Source: Raffaelea ambrosiae (lineage: Eukaryota; Ascomycota; Sordariomycetes; Ophiostomatales; Ophiostomataceae). Taken from it: 64,000 nucleotides of DNA. Shown piece after piece: positions 36,301 through 47,926 of this stretch (position 1 is the first letter of the stretch; the number at the start of each line of letters is the position of its first letter). The notes under the pieces are model-generated. The model worked only from the letters and a program-made list of their open reading frames with translations, was not told where the DNA came from and made no database searches. The translations under genes and the position numbers were made by a program. The stretch covers positions 2,253,913 through 2,317,912 of the forward strand of contig PCDI01000003.1 in the NCBI GenBank assembly GCA_002778195.1, given 5' to 3'.

Positions 36301-36564
36301 GTCAGCAACGCAAAGAAGTTCTTGCGAGACATGGCTCAGCCGTTCCACGCGCGCGACCAGGAGGGCATTAGCACGTGGAGTTTGGAGGACCTGGAGAAGC
36401 ACAAGGAGAAGACAGATATGGACCGGATCGCGGAGCTGCAGCAGCAGATCAACGGGGCCGGGCTGGCACGCTATGCGGAGGCGGCAGCCGTGCTAGACAA
36501 GGACACCGAGATGTACGATGATGCCGAGGTCGATGATGCCATGATGGAGCTGGATGGGATGTAA
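33340..36564 (+). CDS. RAD3: TFIIH 5'-3' DNA helicase XPD/Rad3
   Basis: This ATP-dependent helicase of TFIIH acts in nucleotide-excision repair and transcription initiation. The coding sequence is join(33340..33356, 33501..33541, 33631..33640, 33720..33739, 33825..33956, 34072..34325, 34424..34540, 34606..34936, 35030..35127, 35191..36564), 797 residues. The first four exons are tiny (17, 41, 10 and 20 nt), yet they join to the conserved start (MKFNIDDLPVLFPY...IYPEQYAYMCDL). The Walker A motif is PSGTGKT with Lys48. The four iron-sulfur cysteines fall at 115, 133, 154 and 189, and DEAH at 233-236. The helicase motif VI-like block AQCLGRVLRGKDDYG is in the last exon. Length and residue spacing match yeast Rad3 and human XPD. 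The gene converges with the DDHD lipase gene. Confidence 0.97.
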
Positions 36565-36918
36565 GTAGTCAACTTGGGGGGGGGGCGTGGGGGTGGGCTC
36601 GCCGGCCAGCCAATACATGCTAGATATGGATGGTGGATGGACACGTAGCCTGTAGATCAATTTAGAGCCTGTTTGGGGGCAACAGACACGGCAGGACAGT
36701 ACGGAACAATACAAAGAAATCAAGGCCCAGCAAGAAAAATGGGAAGCAAAGTTGACAGTATTCCCTCGTATCTCATTCCACTCATTAAAGGGTATCGACC
36801 TATTCCTAAAAAGTGGCCAAAAAGTTACATGTTTATTTGACAGTAGTTCAATTATAGAAGATTGGTGTTTCGTATTATGATCAGGGAGAAGCAACGCTGC
36901 TTGTCCATCTTGCCAAAA
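36565..36918. other. Convergent 3' region of RAD3 and the DDHD gene
   Basis: The two stop codons are 354 bp apart. The stretch probably holds both 3' untranslated regions and has no separate feature. Confidence 0.5.
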
Positions 36919-39900
36919 CTAGAGAGGATTCGCACGGACAGGCTTCTTCTTCTCCTTGACGGCTCGCATGGCAAGCAGCGAGCTGGCTCTACCTGGGCGA
37001 CGGCCAATCTCCATACACAGCATGCGGATGAGGTCCTGGTTGGTCCAGTAGCTGGTGTGGGCGCTCAGCATGTTGAGGTACTGGATCTCGAGCGGACCGC
37101 CGCCAGACCGCAGGTAATAGTCAATCTGGCCGTTGTCGTTGAGCAGATAGGCCTTGCGCTCGGCAATTTCCTCGCGGGTGAAGTCGTGCACTTCCAGTTC
37201 GAGTTGCGAAGGCAGGCGTGTGACTGCCGGCGGCTTTGCGACCGGTATGGCCGCGTATGGGTCAGGCGCGGACAGTCCCGGGACGGCACCGCGCAACGAG
37301 TTGCCAATGGACTCGAAGAAGCCCGTGGTGGCCGACGGCACGTAGGCGGTCTTGAGGCTGGCGGCATAGACGGTGTCGATGGTGCCGTTGAGAAGATAAG
37401 CAATGGGGTCCTCCTTGGCAAGGATATTGTAGATGTTGTCGACTGCTAAGCAGCCAAAGGTGCCGGCATCGGCACCGACACGGCTATCGAGACTCTCGTT
37501 TGCGTCGACGTCGGGCTTGCGGCGCCCCAGACGTGGAATGAGGGCGCCGCGCTCGAGCAGCAGAAAGAAAGCCGCGGGGCTGCCGAGAAGGAAGAGGTTC
37601 TTGGTGTCGAACTCGAACAAGGTGCTCTCAGGCACCGACCGGGCCAGAGCGAGCGGTGGCGGGATGGTGGGCTGCTTGGACAAAATCTCGACGGCCATGG
37701 CGCTGCCAAGCGAGTGGCCGATGATATGGACGCGGCCGGTTTCTTCAAAGCCGGGGTTGTTGAGACACCAGAGGCGGTAGACGCGGTTGGCCTCGTGCAC
37801 GAGGGCAGCGATCATCTTGGGCTTGTGGTGGGACATGTAGAAGGGGATGTCGAACATGACGTCTGAGATCATGCTGCGCACGGCCGGAATGGTGTCGGGC
37901 TCGATGTGCTTGAGGCCGAAGCCAAAGCCGGCAGAGAACGGGGCGCGCTCGTCGGTAGCTACCATGCCGCCGTCCTCGAACGACAGCGTGTGGCGCCAGT
38001 TGACGGGCAGCACCATGATGCCGTTCTGGCCAGGGCGCAGCACGGACTGCACGACGGGCGTGGCCAGCTCGGCGTTGATGGCGCGGCGGAAGCTGTTGAT
38101 GGCGTGGGTGAAGTGGAAGCTCTCGACGCGCTCGGCCAGCTTCTGGCCGACGCCGTGCGCGACCAGCACGAGGTCGGTGACCTGGCCCTTTTTCTTGGCG
38201 GCCGCACAGCCCGGACATTCGGGCGGTGGCTGTCCGTCTTTTGCGTTTTCTGGGCCGGCGTTTCCCGGGCCGGCGTTTTCTGGGCCGGCGGCCGCTGCGG
38301 AAGCACCAGAGTCTGTCTTGGTTTGCGCCGCGGAATGCGCAGCCATGGCGGCCGCCGCAAACGCCTGGAAGTCGTGCGGCTTGGGCACAACACCAGCGGC
38401 CGCCGGCTTCTGGTAGATCGCATCCCACGCGTCTCTGTCGAAGCCGCGCACCACGGGGATGCCGACCGTGGCGCCCTTGCTGATCTTGGCAATGGGCCGG
38501 CGGTTGTAGTACGCAGACGGGGCCAGGCTGGGCTTGAGCAGGAACGCGTCCTTGCCGTCCTTGTAGACGACGTGGAAGTTGGCAAAGTCCTTTGCGGCGG
38601 ACATCAGGGCAGCCGTTGCCAGAGCGTCGTTGGAGCCCTCGTCGCCCGCGGGATCCAGCGTGCCCTCGGCCGACGCCGTTCCATGGTGGCAGCGCGACGC
38701 ACAGAAGCGGTTGTTGGAAATGGCCGGCTCGAGCTGGCTGGACGCGGACTTGGACTTTGCCTGGGGGCCGGGTGCTGGGTTTCCCTTGGGCTTTGCCTTG
38801 GACGGGCGCGGCGCCGGTTTCGGCCACACAGGCTGGGTCACCTTCTCCTCGCCAGCCGCGCCGACGTCGACGGCGCACCGCAGCTCCTCGGCCCAGAGAT
38901 CCGTCCACGGCCGCAGCTCGCGGTAGAAGGACTCCAGCTGGTTGGCTACGGCCGGCTCCAGCGGCAGCATGGTGTCTTTGTAGAACCACGACGCACGCTG
39001 GACAATGGCAATGTCGTTCACGGGCGACCAGTAGATTGGCTTCATCTGCAGCGACGGCAGGGAGACCTTGTGCAGCCGCGACACGCCGACGGCGACCTCG
39101 GCTGACGGACGCAGCTCTTCCAGCGACGCGACGGCCAGTTCGGGCTCTTCGTGCTCGGCGGCGGCCGTGGCCGCACCGTTTTTGTTTTTGTTTTTGTTTT
39201 CGCTTTTGCTCTCGTTTTCGTTTTGGCTTTCGTTGCCGTTGTTGTCGTCGTTGCCCTTTCTAGTTTCGGTCGCGTCACCATGGACCATTCCGAGGCCTGG
39301 TGCTGGTGTCTCATCCGGGCTCTTGACGTGGGAAGCGCCAGAGACGCCTGCGGCAGTGACCGACGTTGCCAACGGCGTGGTAGCCGCCGCCCCTTTGCCG
39401 CCGGGACTGTCAAGCCTCGGCAGAGACGATGCCGGCGGTGTGCTCCGCGGTGTCTCTGGCGTGCCGACTCGCAGGAACGGCTTCCTGGACATGCCGTCGT
39501 CCAGCGCCTGTGCACGCACAGGGACAGGAATGGCTGCTGACGTTGCTGTGCTGGCTGTGGCTGTCGGGCTCAGCCCTGCAGGGTCGGCCTCGCCGGCTGC
39601 CAAGGAACGCTTCCGCGCATGCGCAACCGCACTGGCGGCAGAGGTGCCCGCGGGAGGCTCAGGCTGGCCGCTGTTGCTGCCGCGCATGAACATCGGCGGC
39701 CATGACGGCGAGGGCAGAGGACCCAGCCGTGGCGGGAACTGCGAGGAAAACTGCGGCGGGAAAGACGGAGAAAACGGCGGAAACGACGGGAGCGCAAAGC
39801 CGTACGCATACCGCGACGCAGCCGACGAAGCCAGGCTGCCCGGAGCCGAGCGGTCCTCGACACGTTCCCAGCGCGATCCCAGCTCGGCCATGACCCGCTG

Positions 39901-40554
39901 CACGACCTTGTCGACGCCGAGCTCGGGCAGGTGTCGCCGTGCCACCGGACAGAAGGCGTGTGCCAGCGCACGCGCCACGTCGTCGGGCAGCTGCTCGCAG
40001 CACACGGCAATGCTCGTGCTCACGCGGTGGACGGCTGCTGCATGCACGCTGGCCGCGTCGTCCACGGGCGGCGGCTCCTGCTGAGCGTGCCTCTCCACGT
40101 GCTGCTTGGCCAGCGTGTGCACAATGGCCGTCAGCTTCTCCGCGTTGGCCTGCGCCGTGGCCTCGCCGGGGCTGCGGCCCTGCTGCGCTGCTTCGTGGTT
40201 GTGCCGGTCGTCAGCGTCGCCGAGGCCCAGCCACGCCTTCTCGAGCGTGTTGTTGTCGCCCTGTGAGAACGGCCGCATCGGCGGCGTCTTGGATGGCCGA
40301 CTGTCGGTGCTGGCCGCCGACAACGGGTCGTCGATCGAGACGGTCGACGAGTAGAAGAACTGTGCGTTCATTGCCGGGATGCCCTCCAGCCACGGGTCGC
40401 TTTCCGTGTGAGGCACCGGCGCCAGGCGACAGCCCGGCCCATACGTGTGCGCCTTGTCGTCGGCATGGTGGAGAAGTCCCGCGAGGTGGCCGGCACCCAG
40501 GTGCGGCCCCGGTCGCCGAGACGAGGAGGGTTGATCGGCCGGCGCTGCCATCAT
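36919..40554 (-). CDS. DDHD-domain phospholipase (PA-preferring phospholipase A1 family)
   Basis: This is a single-exon gene of 1,211 residues. Residues 1 to about 480 are disordered, with Pro/Ser/Ala-rich tracts and an N/E/K-rich run encoded by a GTTTTT/GTTTTC-like repeat on the + strand near 39,180. A WWE-like segment follows (PIYWSPVNDI...FYKDTMLPLEP). The catalytic part has LVLVAHGVGQ, the nucleophile elbow GHSLGS near residue 945, and a DDHD-type end (LFLLGSPAAFFLLL, then GQIDYYLRSGGGP and YLNMLSAHTSYW). Family members cut phosphatidic acid and related lipids at Golgi or ER membranes, where they affect membrane traffic. Two adjacent ATGs open the frame and the outer one is used. The gene's upstream region is CT-rich on its own strand. 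Confidence 0.92.
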   Translation of the reverse strand: MMAAPADQPSSSRRPGPHLGAGHLAGLLHHADDKAHTYGPGCRLAPVPHTESDPWLEGIPAMNAQFFYSSTVSIDDPLSAASTDSRPSKTPPMRPFSQGDNNTLEKAWLGLGDADDRHNHEAAQQGRSPGEATAQANAEKLTAIVHTLAKQHVERHAQQEPPPVDDAASVHAAAVHRVSTSIAVCCEQLPDDVARALAHAFCPVARRHLPELGVDKVVQRVMAELGSRWERVEDRSAPGSLASSAASRYAYGFALPSFPPFSPSFPPQFSSQFPPRLGPLPSPSWPPMFMRGSNSGQPEPPAGTSAASAVAHARKRSLAAGEADPAGLSPTATASTATSAAIPVPVRAQALDDGMSRKPFLRVGTPETPRSTPPASSLPRLDSPGGKGAAATTPLATSVTAAGVSGASHVKSPDETPAPGLGMVHGDATETRKGNDDNNGNESQNENESKSENKNKNKNGAATAAAEHEEPELAVASLEELRPSAEVAVGVSRLHKVSLPSLQMKPIYWSPVNDIAIVQRASWFYKDTMLPLEPAVANQLESFYRELRPWTDLWAEELRCAVDVGAAGEEKVTQPVWPKPAPRPSKAKPKGNPAPGPQAKSKSASSQLEPAISNNRFCASRCHHGTASAEGTLDPAGDEGSNDALATAALMSAAKDFANFHVVYKDGKDAFLLKPSLAPSAYYNRRPIAKISKGATVGIPVVRGFDRDAWDAIYQKPAAAGVVPKPHDFQAFAAAAMAAHSAAQTKTDSGASAAAAGPENAGPGNAGPENAKDGQPPPECPGCAAAKKKGQVTDLVLVAHGVGQKLAERVESFHFTHAINSFRRAINAELATPVVQSVLRPGQNGIMVLPVNWRHTLSFEDGGMVATDERAPFSAGFGFGLKHIEPDTIPAVRSMISDVMFDIPFYMSHHKPKMIAALVHEANRVYRLWCLNNPGFEETGRVHIIGHSLGSAMAVEILSKQPTIPPPLALARSVPESTLFEFDTKNLFLLGSPAAFFLLLERGALIPRLGRRKPDVDANESLDSRVGADAGTFGCLAVDNIYNILAKEDPIAYLLNGTIDTVYAASLKTAYVPSATTGFFESIGNSLRGAVPGLSAPDPYAAIPVAKPPAVTRLPSQLELEVHDFTREEIAERKAYLLNDNGQIDYYLRSGGGPLEIQYLNMLSAHTSYWTNQDLIRMLCMEIGRRPGRASSLLAMRAVKEKKKPVRANPL

Positions 40555-41861
40555 AAAAGCAGACGCAGCAGCTTGTTAGGCGAGTGAGGTGGCGGTATCA
40601 GGGACGGCATGCAGTGGACCATGGTCAGTGTGCAAGGGAGGAGAACACACAAAAAAAACAGAAGACCAACAAGGGCGAGACAAGATGGATGCCCCAGATA
40701 GCGAACGCCTATTAGAGGAGACCCAAAAAAAGGACAAAGGAAAGAAAAGGAGCCCCAAAAAAAGAAGACAAGACCAAAAAAGACCCAAGTGAAGACCCCA
40801 AAAAGACGCCGATCTGCAAGCCAAAAAGCAATCCAAACAAGTGGCAAAACAGCGTCTCACAAGGCTGCCGCGGTTTTTTTGGCAGCAGACAATAGCCCAA
40901 CGTACGAGCTCACAGACAGGGCAGGACAGGATTGGCTGCTGTTGCGGCAAAACCAGACGAGAGCAGACACGGATGACAAGGATGGCGAGGGAGGGGTGGA
41001 AGGATGGGAAAGAAAAGATGCGTAGTGTGGCAAGGCAAGATCGTCAAGAAAAAAAAAACGACGCTGATGTGGCTGCCTTTCGCGGTTGGCTCTGGTCGTC
41101 TACGTGGCAGCCACGTTGGCTGGTTTGCTGACAAGGCAGGTGCAGCCAAGAGCAGGCAGAAGCAGCCCCAAAAAGGGTAGGAGCTCTCCAGGCGGTAAAT
41201 GAGGCCAATTTTCCTGACACGAACGAGGAAAGAACCACACAACACAGACAAACGCAAACAGGGAAGGAACGGAACCAGTCCGATGACGTGGGTGTGTTCC
41301 GTGCCAGCAGCGAGTTTTATAATAAACCACTTCGCATTGGCACCTTTGGCCAGCAAGTTCCAGCCGTTCCAGCCCATCCAGCCTGCTGTCTTACAGCTAG
41401 AGCTCCCCTGATTGGCGTGCGCTGTGGGGCTGGCGCCTCGCGCCAAGAGCAACACCTGGACAAGCCTTCAGCACGTGCGACCGTAACGAGACAGCTTATG
41501 AGACAGCTCTGGTGGAACTCTGGTGGTGGACGAGCATCTAATAATATTCGACGCAATTTCCAAGACATCATCTCCCACCAACGTGTACGGCCATTTTGCC
41601 CCCCCCCGCTCGGGATGTAATATAACTCTTGCAAGCCATGGCCCCTCTTATATGTTGTAAAAAAAATAGACACACTGTCCGCAGCCACATGGTCTAGTCC
41701 CAGTCTTCTACACGTTCTACACGTTCTACAATGTCCACACTTCCATGATAGGATGGATACATCTAATAAGATACACACACCTGAAAAGCACGACCAAAAA
41801 ATATGCCAACCATCACCCCTTTTCATGCGCCCATGTCCTCCAACTCAGCCCGACAGCCCCC
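40555..41861. other. DDHD promoter and RAV1 3' region
   Basis: About 1.3 kb lie upstream of the DDHD gene and downstream of RAV1. The part near the DDHD start is A/G-rich on the + strand, which is CT-rich on the coding strand. Short overlapping frames have no recognisable domain. Confidence 0.45.
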
Positions 41862-44800
41862 TCAGAATCCAAAGCTGTCCAGCAACGAGTTGGCATCCGG
41901 CTCCTCAAACACCGTCGGCGTGTTCTTGGGCCGCGCCGCCGCCTTGTACTCGTTCTTGAAGTCGGACGCTGCCATCTTCTCCGAGAGCGGTGGCAGGTCA
42001 TCCACCACCAGCGAGCTTCTGCGCCGCGACATCTTGAAAGGATTAATCTCGCCGCCCAGACCCGGCTCAACCGTCGTCTCGGGCTGCAGGAACTCCCAGT
42101 TGCGCACCAGATCCAGACCCAGCAAGTCACAGCCCATTCGGTCGTACAGTCGCGCGCTGTGCAGCACCAGTTCCATCTCCACCTTGGGCGTCACCTTGGA
42201 TGCACCGCGCAGCGTCTGCAACGTCTTCTGCCGCAGCTGTGCGTACAGGATCACGAGCGCCGGGTCGTCCGTCAAGAAGAGTCTCGACTTGAGATCTGGC
42301 GAGCACGGCGTCTCCATCAGCGCGTAGACCGGCATCTGTGATTGGTTAGAGAAAACTGAAGAAGACAGAGGAAGTCGAGTACGTATTCAAAAGACCGCAA
42401 ATACGTACAATTAGTGCGCGGACTGCCATATCCCTCCGATGCAGCATCCAGAACGCCCACGATGCAAGCCACCGATTGCCTTCTTGTGCTGCCACGTTGA
42501 GGACCTCCTCTTCGAGGAACTTCAGCAGCACTGGGCCCTGATCACCCTCGTAGACACGGGCGATCGTGATGGCCAGCTGAAGATCCTTGAGCTGGTTGAA
42601 GCACACATAGACGGCATCTTGAAGATGGTCTGCCAATAGGAAGAAGGCAGCCGCATATTCTAGGAGGATTAGAAAACGAACATATATGCACCCGGCCACA
42701 AAGAGGAAAATATGAGAGAGAGAGAGAGAAAGAGAACAAAAAGGAGAAGAAAAAAAGAACTCACCAAACCGCCTCTTGCTCATCAGAGCATAAGCATTCT
42801 TCAATGCTGCCGTCTTCCACTTGGGATCCTCAAAGTTATTGGCGAGCAGCCTCTGCGTGGCTCCCTGCTCGCGGTTCCACGAAGCCATGCGCCAGAGACC
42901 CTGCAGAACCGCCTTCTTCTTGAGGGCAAGGTAGTACAGGCTGCAGTCCACCGGGTTCTTTATGTCGCTCTTGGTGTATTCATTGCGCGCCACCACCTCA
43001 AACTGCGCTTTCTATAAAAAAGAAAACAACGGGCAAAAAATTAGTGCCTTCTTCTTCCGTAACAATTTAACAAAGCCAAACCAACGTACCACTGCCGCAT
43101 TGTCTGCCAGCCACATAAACATGCCGCTTTCTCGCGCGTCTTTCCACAAGAGCGTGCCGTGATGTTGCCGGGACACGAAATCCACAAGGATGTCCTGGCT
43201 GATCGAGTGGTATGCGTAGTTGATCTCCCTCCAGGAAATGTAGATGGCACTTGTCCGGCCCTTCCGAAGCGCATGCTGCCGGAAGAACAGCATGTATCGT
43301 GCCGCATTGTCGTCCATTGACCGCCGCTGCTTCTCGACTAGGCCTGCACACTCGACAATGTCGACGAGTTGGATCTGCTCGTGGCCAGATAGTTGTGGAA
43401 TGGCCACTGACATCAGCTTTTCGTTTATGGCCTTGGCGGTTTCCTCCGAGAACACCTCGTCCTCCTCGTCCATTGATTCGCGGCGCGTGAAGAAGGAGTC
43501 AGAGCCGTCCTTTTCGACGGCATGGGCAACACTGGTTTTCTGTAGCATTTGTCAGTACAGCTGAAGAAGCAGGGGATACGCCCCCCCCAAAATTAACACC
43601 CCAAAAAACAGCGAACCTTTCTGGCAATGTAAAATTCCTCCATTGGCAAACCAAGGTAGTCGTCTACCGGCTCACCCGGGATCCAGAACTTGAGTGTTTT
43701 ATGCAGGGTGAGAAGGATACGCTGCACCAAATCCAGCTTGCCGGCCAGGATGCATTGGCTAAGGAACTGCGGGTGGAACACGGGCAGAGGACCGTTGAGT
43801 CTCTGCACAACATCAAACAGATCCCATGTGCGGTCTTTCCGCTGCGGAAGACGGAGACTGCTGACGAGTGCATTCGGGACTGTGTACTGGCGGTCATGGA
43901 CAAGGAGCTGGTTGCCCGCCCCGATGACCAGGTCCCCGTCACCGAGCCAGGTCGAGTCGCCGATCGGGTGGGGTGTGTTCTCGCGTGTACTAATCACACG
44001 AACAGTGGCCCAGGCTGCACCTTGGTTCAGGTAGTCGAACCGCAGCTGGGACATCAGAACCACACGGTGTGGGAAGCCCACGGCCAAAATTGACTGCTGG
44101 TCCGGCGTAGACGCCCAATCCAGGTCTTGCACAGTGTCGTGGCTCTCAAAGCTGCCCTCGTATTCCAGCTGGGTACCGCGGATATCCCAGATGGTGACGG
44201 CCGACCGCTTTGTGTTGACCAACGCGGCCTTTTTCCGCATACTGCCGCTCACGAGCGCGGGATCCTGCACGCCGGTCTCCATGGAGGAGGTCGACAGCCA
44301 TTCCACCGTTCGCTTGCCGTGGTTGACGCGGGCCGTCCAGAACTCGAGACGGCCGCCCTTGGTGTAGGAGATGGCCACATCTCGGGCAAACACATCGAGA
44401 AAGCCGGAAATGTTGGGGCTGCAGCCGGCTGGGTCGACTGGTAGCATGTAGGCCAAGTCCCCGGCATCTTCCAGTTCGAACCGGAAGAATTCAGTCACGC
44501 AGGGGGGGCCGTGGCCATTGGTCTCAGCCAGTTCCGTGGCCGCTGCGTCCGTGCCTATCGGCGTTGCGGTGGGCGCATGGGAGTACTTGGGCAGAACAAC
44601 CTCCCACACGATGCCGTGCTTCTCAGACGTGATGGTGGCAATGTGGGCCACCGACCCGTCCTCCACTCTTTCGCGCGGGAGCACCAGCAGGCAGAGAGGC
44701 AGGCCAGAAGTCGAGTATTCGCAGCGGCCGAGTAGCGCGGGTATGGGCCGACGGCAGTCGTAGACAGCAATGCTATTGCGGAAGAGGAAAACCACAAAGC

Positions 44801-46428
44801 GGCCCTTGCGCAGGACGCAGATCCTGTGGATGGGCCCGTCTTCGCAGAGGGTGTTCTGGGGGAAGAGGGGCGTGTCCTTGGTACCGTGGGTGTGGTTCCA
44901 GACCATGGTCTCGCCGTCTTCGGTGCGGGACACGACGGCACTTCCGCTGAAGTTTCGGACCATCTTGCGGATGGGCCCTGAGTGGCCCGTCCAGGTGCTC
45001 TTGCGCCAGAGGCGCGGGCCCGTGGATGTCTCGTCGAGGAGGCGAGCAATGTTGGCCTCGAAGACCTCGATTTTGCCGGCAAAGTAGTGGATGAGGATGT
45101 GCAGGTGGCCGTTGGCGCTGTCGCAAAAGGTGTAGATCTCCTCGTGGCCCTCGAGCGAGTACGCGGAGAAGTTGAGGTTGGTGGAGAAGTCGAGGTCGGG
45201 CGACACGAGCTCGGTGATGCTGAAGACGTCGTTGGTCTTCTGGGCATCCGAGTCGAGGTTCTCGAGCGACAGCGCGGTCAGGGTGCCGTGGGCGTCCATG
45301 ACAACGCAGATCTCGGAGCTGCGGTTCGCAATGTTCACGAGATGCTGCAGGGCGCCGGCATCCTTCTCGTCCTTGGGGTCGCGCTCCTGAACGGCACGCT
45401 CGGTGGCGGCAAACAGGTCCCGGCCCTGGATGATGAAGGCCCAGTGGATGTCGCGAACTACACTGCCCGAGCCGAGGGCGGCGGACTGGATGGACGCGGC
45501 CAGGTCGACGGTGCCCCAGAGCAGCAGCTGCTGCTGGAAGGCGTCCCGTGTGTCGGGCTTGGTCCAGATGCGCAGCAGGCGGTCGGCGCAGAAGGTGTAG
45601 AGGACGAGGTCGACGGTGTGGCCGACGTGGTACGGCCGGCGCCACTGCAGGCCGGTGACGCCGTCGGGGTGCGGCAGGTAGAAGAAGTCGAAGCGGACAT
45701 GGTCGGAGTCGAAGTTGAGGCGGCGCCAGATCTTGACGAGACGCTCGGTGTAGCCTGCGGTGGCGATGTAGGCCGAGTCGTAGGAGATGGAGGCCCACTT
45801 GACGGGGTTGGCCAGGGTCTTGCGCCAGAGACACACCGGGGACGCCGTGGCGGCGGCATAGAGGGCGAGGGTGGTCTGTCCGACCACGAGCTCCTGCGAG
45901 GTGCCCCACGACAGCGTCATGGGGTACGTGTTGTCGTCTATGCCATCGCCGTCGTCGTCGAGGGGGCGGCGCACGTCGGGGTCGAAGGAGCTTTTGAGAG
46001 CCCACTAAAAGATAGGGCAGCATGTTAGCACGGCCTTGTGCGCGTGTGTTTCTCGTCCATGGCACCGTCTGGTCCGCGCCGTACCTGGAGGGCGTCTTCT
46101 GCGCCAATGGGCTGGTATATGCGGACGGTGCGGCTGGTGCACGTAGCAATGCTGCCAGAGACCTCGTCAAAGGCGACGGCCTCGAGAGGCGCCTCGTCGT
46201 CATCGTATATGGTCTGGTGGAGGGTTTCGTGGTCGCCGAGGATGGCAAGAGAGTTGCCGGAGATGTATGTCTGCGCAGGACGAGGAAAAAAAGAAGAGTG
46301 GTCAGTCGAGGCACCCAAAGACAGAAGGGGCTGCAAGGGAGGCTCACGATGACACGCCGAGAATCCCAGTAGCCCGTCGACAGGGCCTGAAAACGGGCTT
46401 CTGGCCTGCCCGGAAGGACGGCCTTCAT
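41862..46428 (-). CDS. RAV1: RAVE complex subunit Rav1 (V-ATPase assembly)
   Basis: This is a subunit of the RAVE complex that reassembles V1 with Vo of the vacuolar and endosomal proton pump. The coding sequence is complement(41862..42335, 42409..42659, 42765..43011, 43090..43539, 43617..46004, 46085..46270, 46348..46428), 1,358 residues. Exon 1 gives MKAVLPGRPEARFQAL and GYWDSRRVI. Exon 2 adds YISGNSLAIL and TIYDDDEAPLEAVAFD. The large third exon holds the WD40/beta-propeller region (VKWASISYDS, IWRRLNF, GLQWRRPYH). Later exons give the Rav1 C-terminal helical domain (AVYVCFNQLKDLQLAI, then RWLASWAFWMLHRRD). The protein ends ANSLLDSFGF. An in-frame ATG 63 nt upstream (46,491) exists, but homology starts at 46,428. 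The donor of intron 3 is the less usual gttcgc. Confidence 0.95.
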
Positions 46429-47926
46429 TCCTACCGACGTTGGTGCGGTCGAGGGCACATTGCGAACTGGAGAGCAGACGGGAGGAGGCACTGTATGCTG
46501 CCCGCAGGGGACAACTGGGACGGCCGGCAGAGGCTGCAGCGGCGATGTCGCGAGATCGGAAGGCCGTGGAAGGCAAGCTTGGCTAGTCAGGAGACAGACA
46601 CGTAACTAGAGCTTGGCTGCGCTGCAGCAGGGACGTGAGGCAGCGGCTTGGAGGGACACAGCAACACAGAGACGCAGAAGACACAAAGTTGGTTGGGGAG
46701 TCGGCAAGAGCACTTGAGACTTGGGGAGGGTGGCCGACCGGAGAGAAGTTGGGTGGTCGAGACAAAGAGAACCGAAAACGTGGGCCAGTTGGAGAGGGCC
46801 AGACGCGAGATCCTGACGAGGCGCACTAACAACTAGTTATTAGGGAGTGCGTGAGGCGTGCTAGCTAGTTGCATAGTTAATAATCCATAGTTAGTAGTTA
46901 CATAGTAGTTGGCGAATTAGTTAATTAACACACTGCCAGGGAAGGAGCGACCGTCGCAAGCTTGCGAGCTGCGTGCCAACGGTCCTTTGCAGCGGCGCTC
47001 GCTATTGGCTGGCAGCCGCACCTCCAAGACACGGAACCCGTGGCTTTGGTCGTCGGCAGCGCACTCTCGCGCAGCGTCGTATTATGGCTGTGTGCGTGTG
47101 TGTGCATGCGACGAGCAACATACCATCGTGCCGTGCGAACTGCACGACTCTCCAGGCAGAACCGCTGCCCCAGTCGTGCTCCATTTCTGTCCCATTGCGC
47201 CCCAGCCCTCCAGTCGTCCACAGCTGCAGCCCATCGTGAAAGTCCCGCAAACAGCAAGCAAGTGGGGGCTCTTCGGCCCTTCCTTGGACGTCCACCATTG
47301 GATGCTTGCTGGGAGCGCTCTGTGATATCTTCTGCATGTTCTTTAAATGCCTCTTTCTCTTTTCAGCTTATCGACGCCTGCATGGACGCCTGCATGTGTT
47401 CGCGGGGTCGGCCCAGGATACCTACCCTGCCAGGCGCGGAGATCAAATGCTTTTCTCTTTCCTCTTTTACAGGTGGTCTTACACGGTCTACATACCCAGA
47501 CAAACAAATATTATGCGTATATACTTTTTAAATGATGAGGTGAGTGCCACAAACCAGGCCGTCGGGCGGGCAGACATGTTTAAATGGCCCAGCAGGACAG
47601 ACTCGGACTTGTTGTGTTCGGCCAAGGTCAGGTCTGCGGGAAGACATTCTTCTCTTGGTCTGCCAGTTGGAGCATGAGCTGATTCTCTGCCCCATGGCGT
47701 CTTTCTTGCTTCGTGGTTTCGTGGTCTGCATGACCACGTTTTACTTCTTCTTCGTCTTTTCCTTTTTCGCAAGGCCCCTTCGCAAGGCCCCTTTTCAAGT
47801 GTCCCTCCCCTCTAGCTTTGGGGCACGTTTTTCACGTTGCCCTCGTCGTCGTATCTTGCTTCTGCACGGTGTTAGCATGCACCCGTCAATGGAACCCGGG
47901 CTGGGCCTGTCGGCCGTCCCGCGTAA
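46429..47926. other. RAV1 promoter and COX11 3' region
   Basis: About 1.5 kb hold no convincing exon. TAGTTA/ACTAGTT words cluster at 46,828-46,925. Overlapping frames of up to 189 codons (46,962-47,531) show no family motif. Confidence 0.45.

Noticed and set aside
37745..39105. Frames of about 400 codons on both strands within the DDHD gene
   Set aside because: Shadows of the GC-rich DDHD coding sequence with low-complexity translations.
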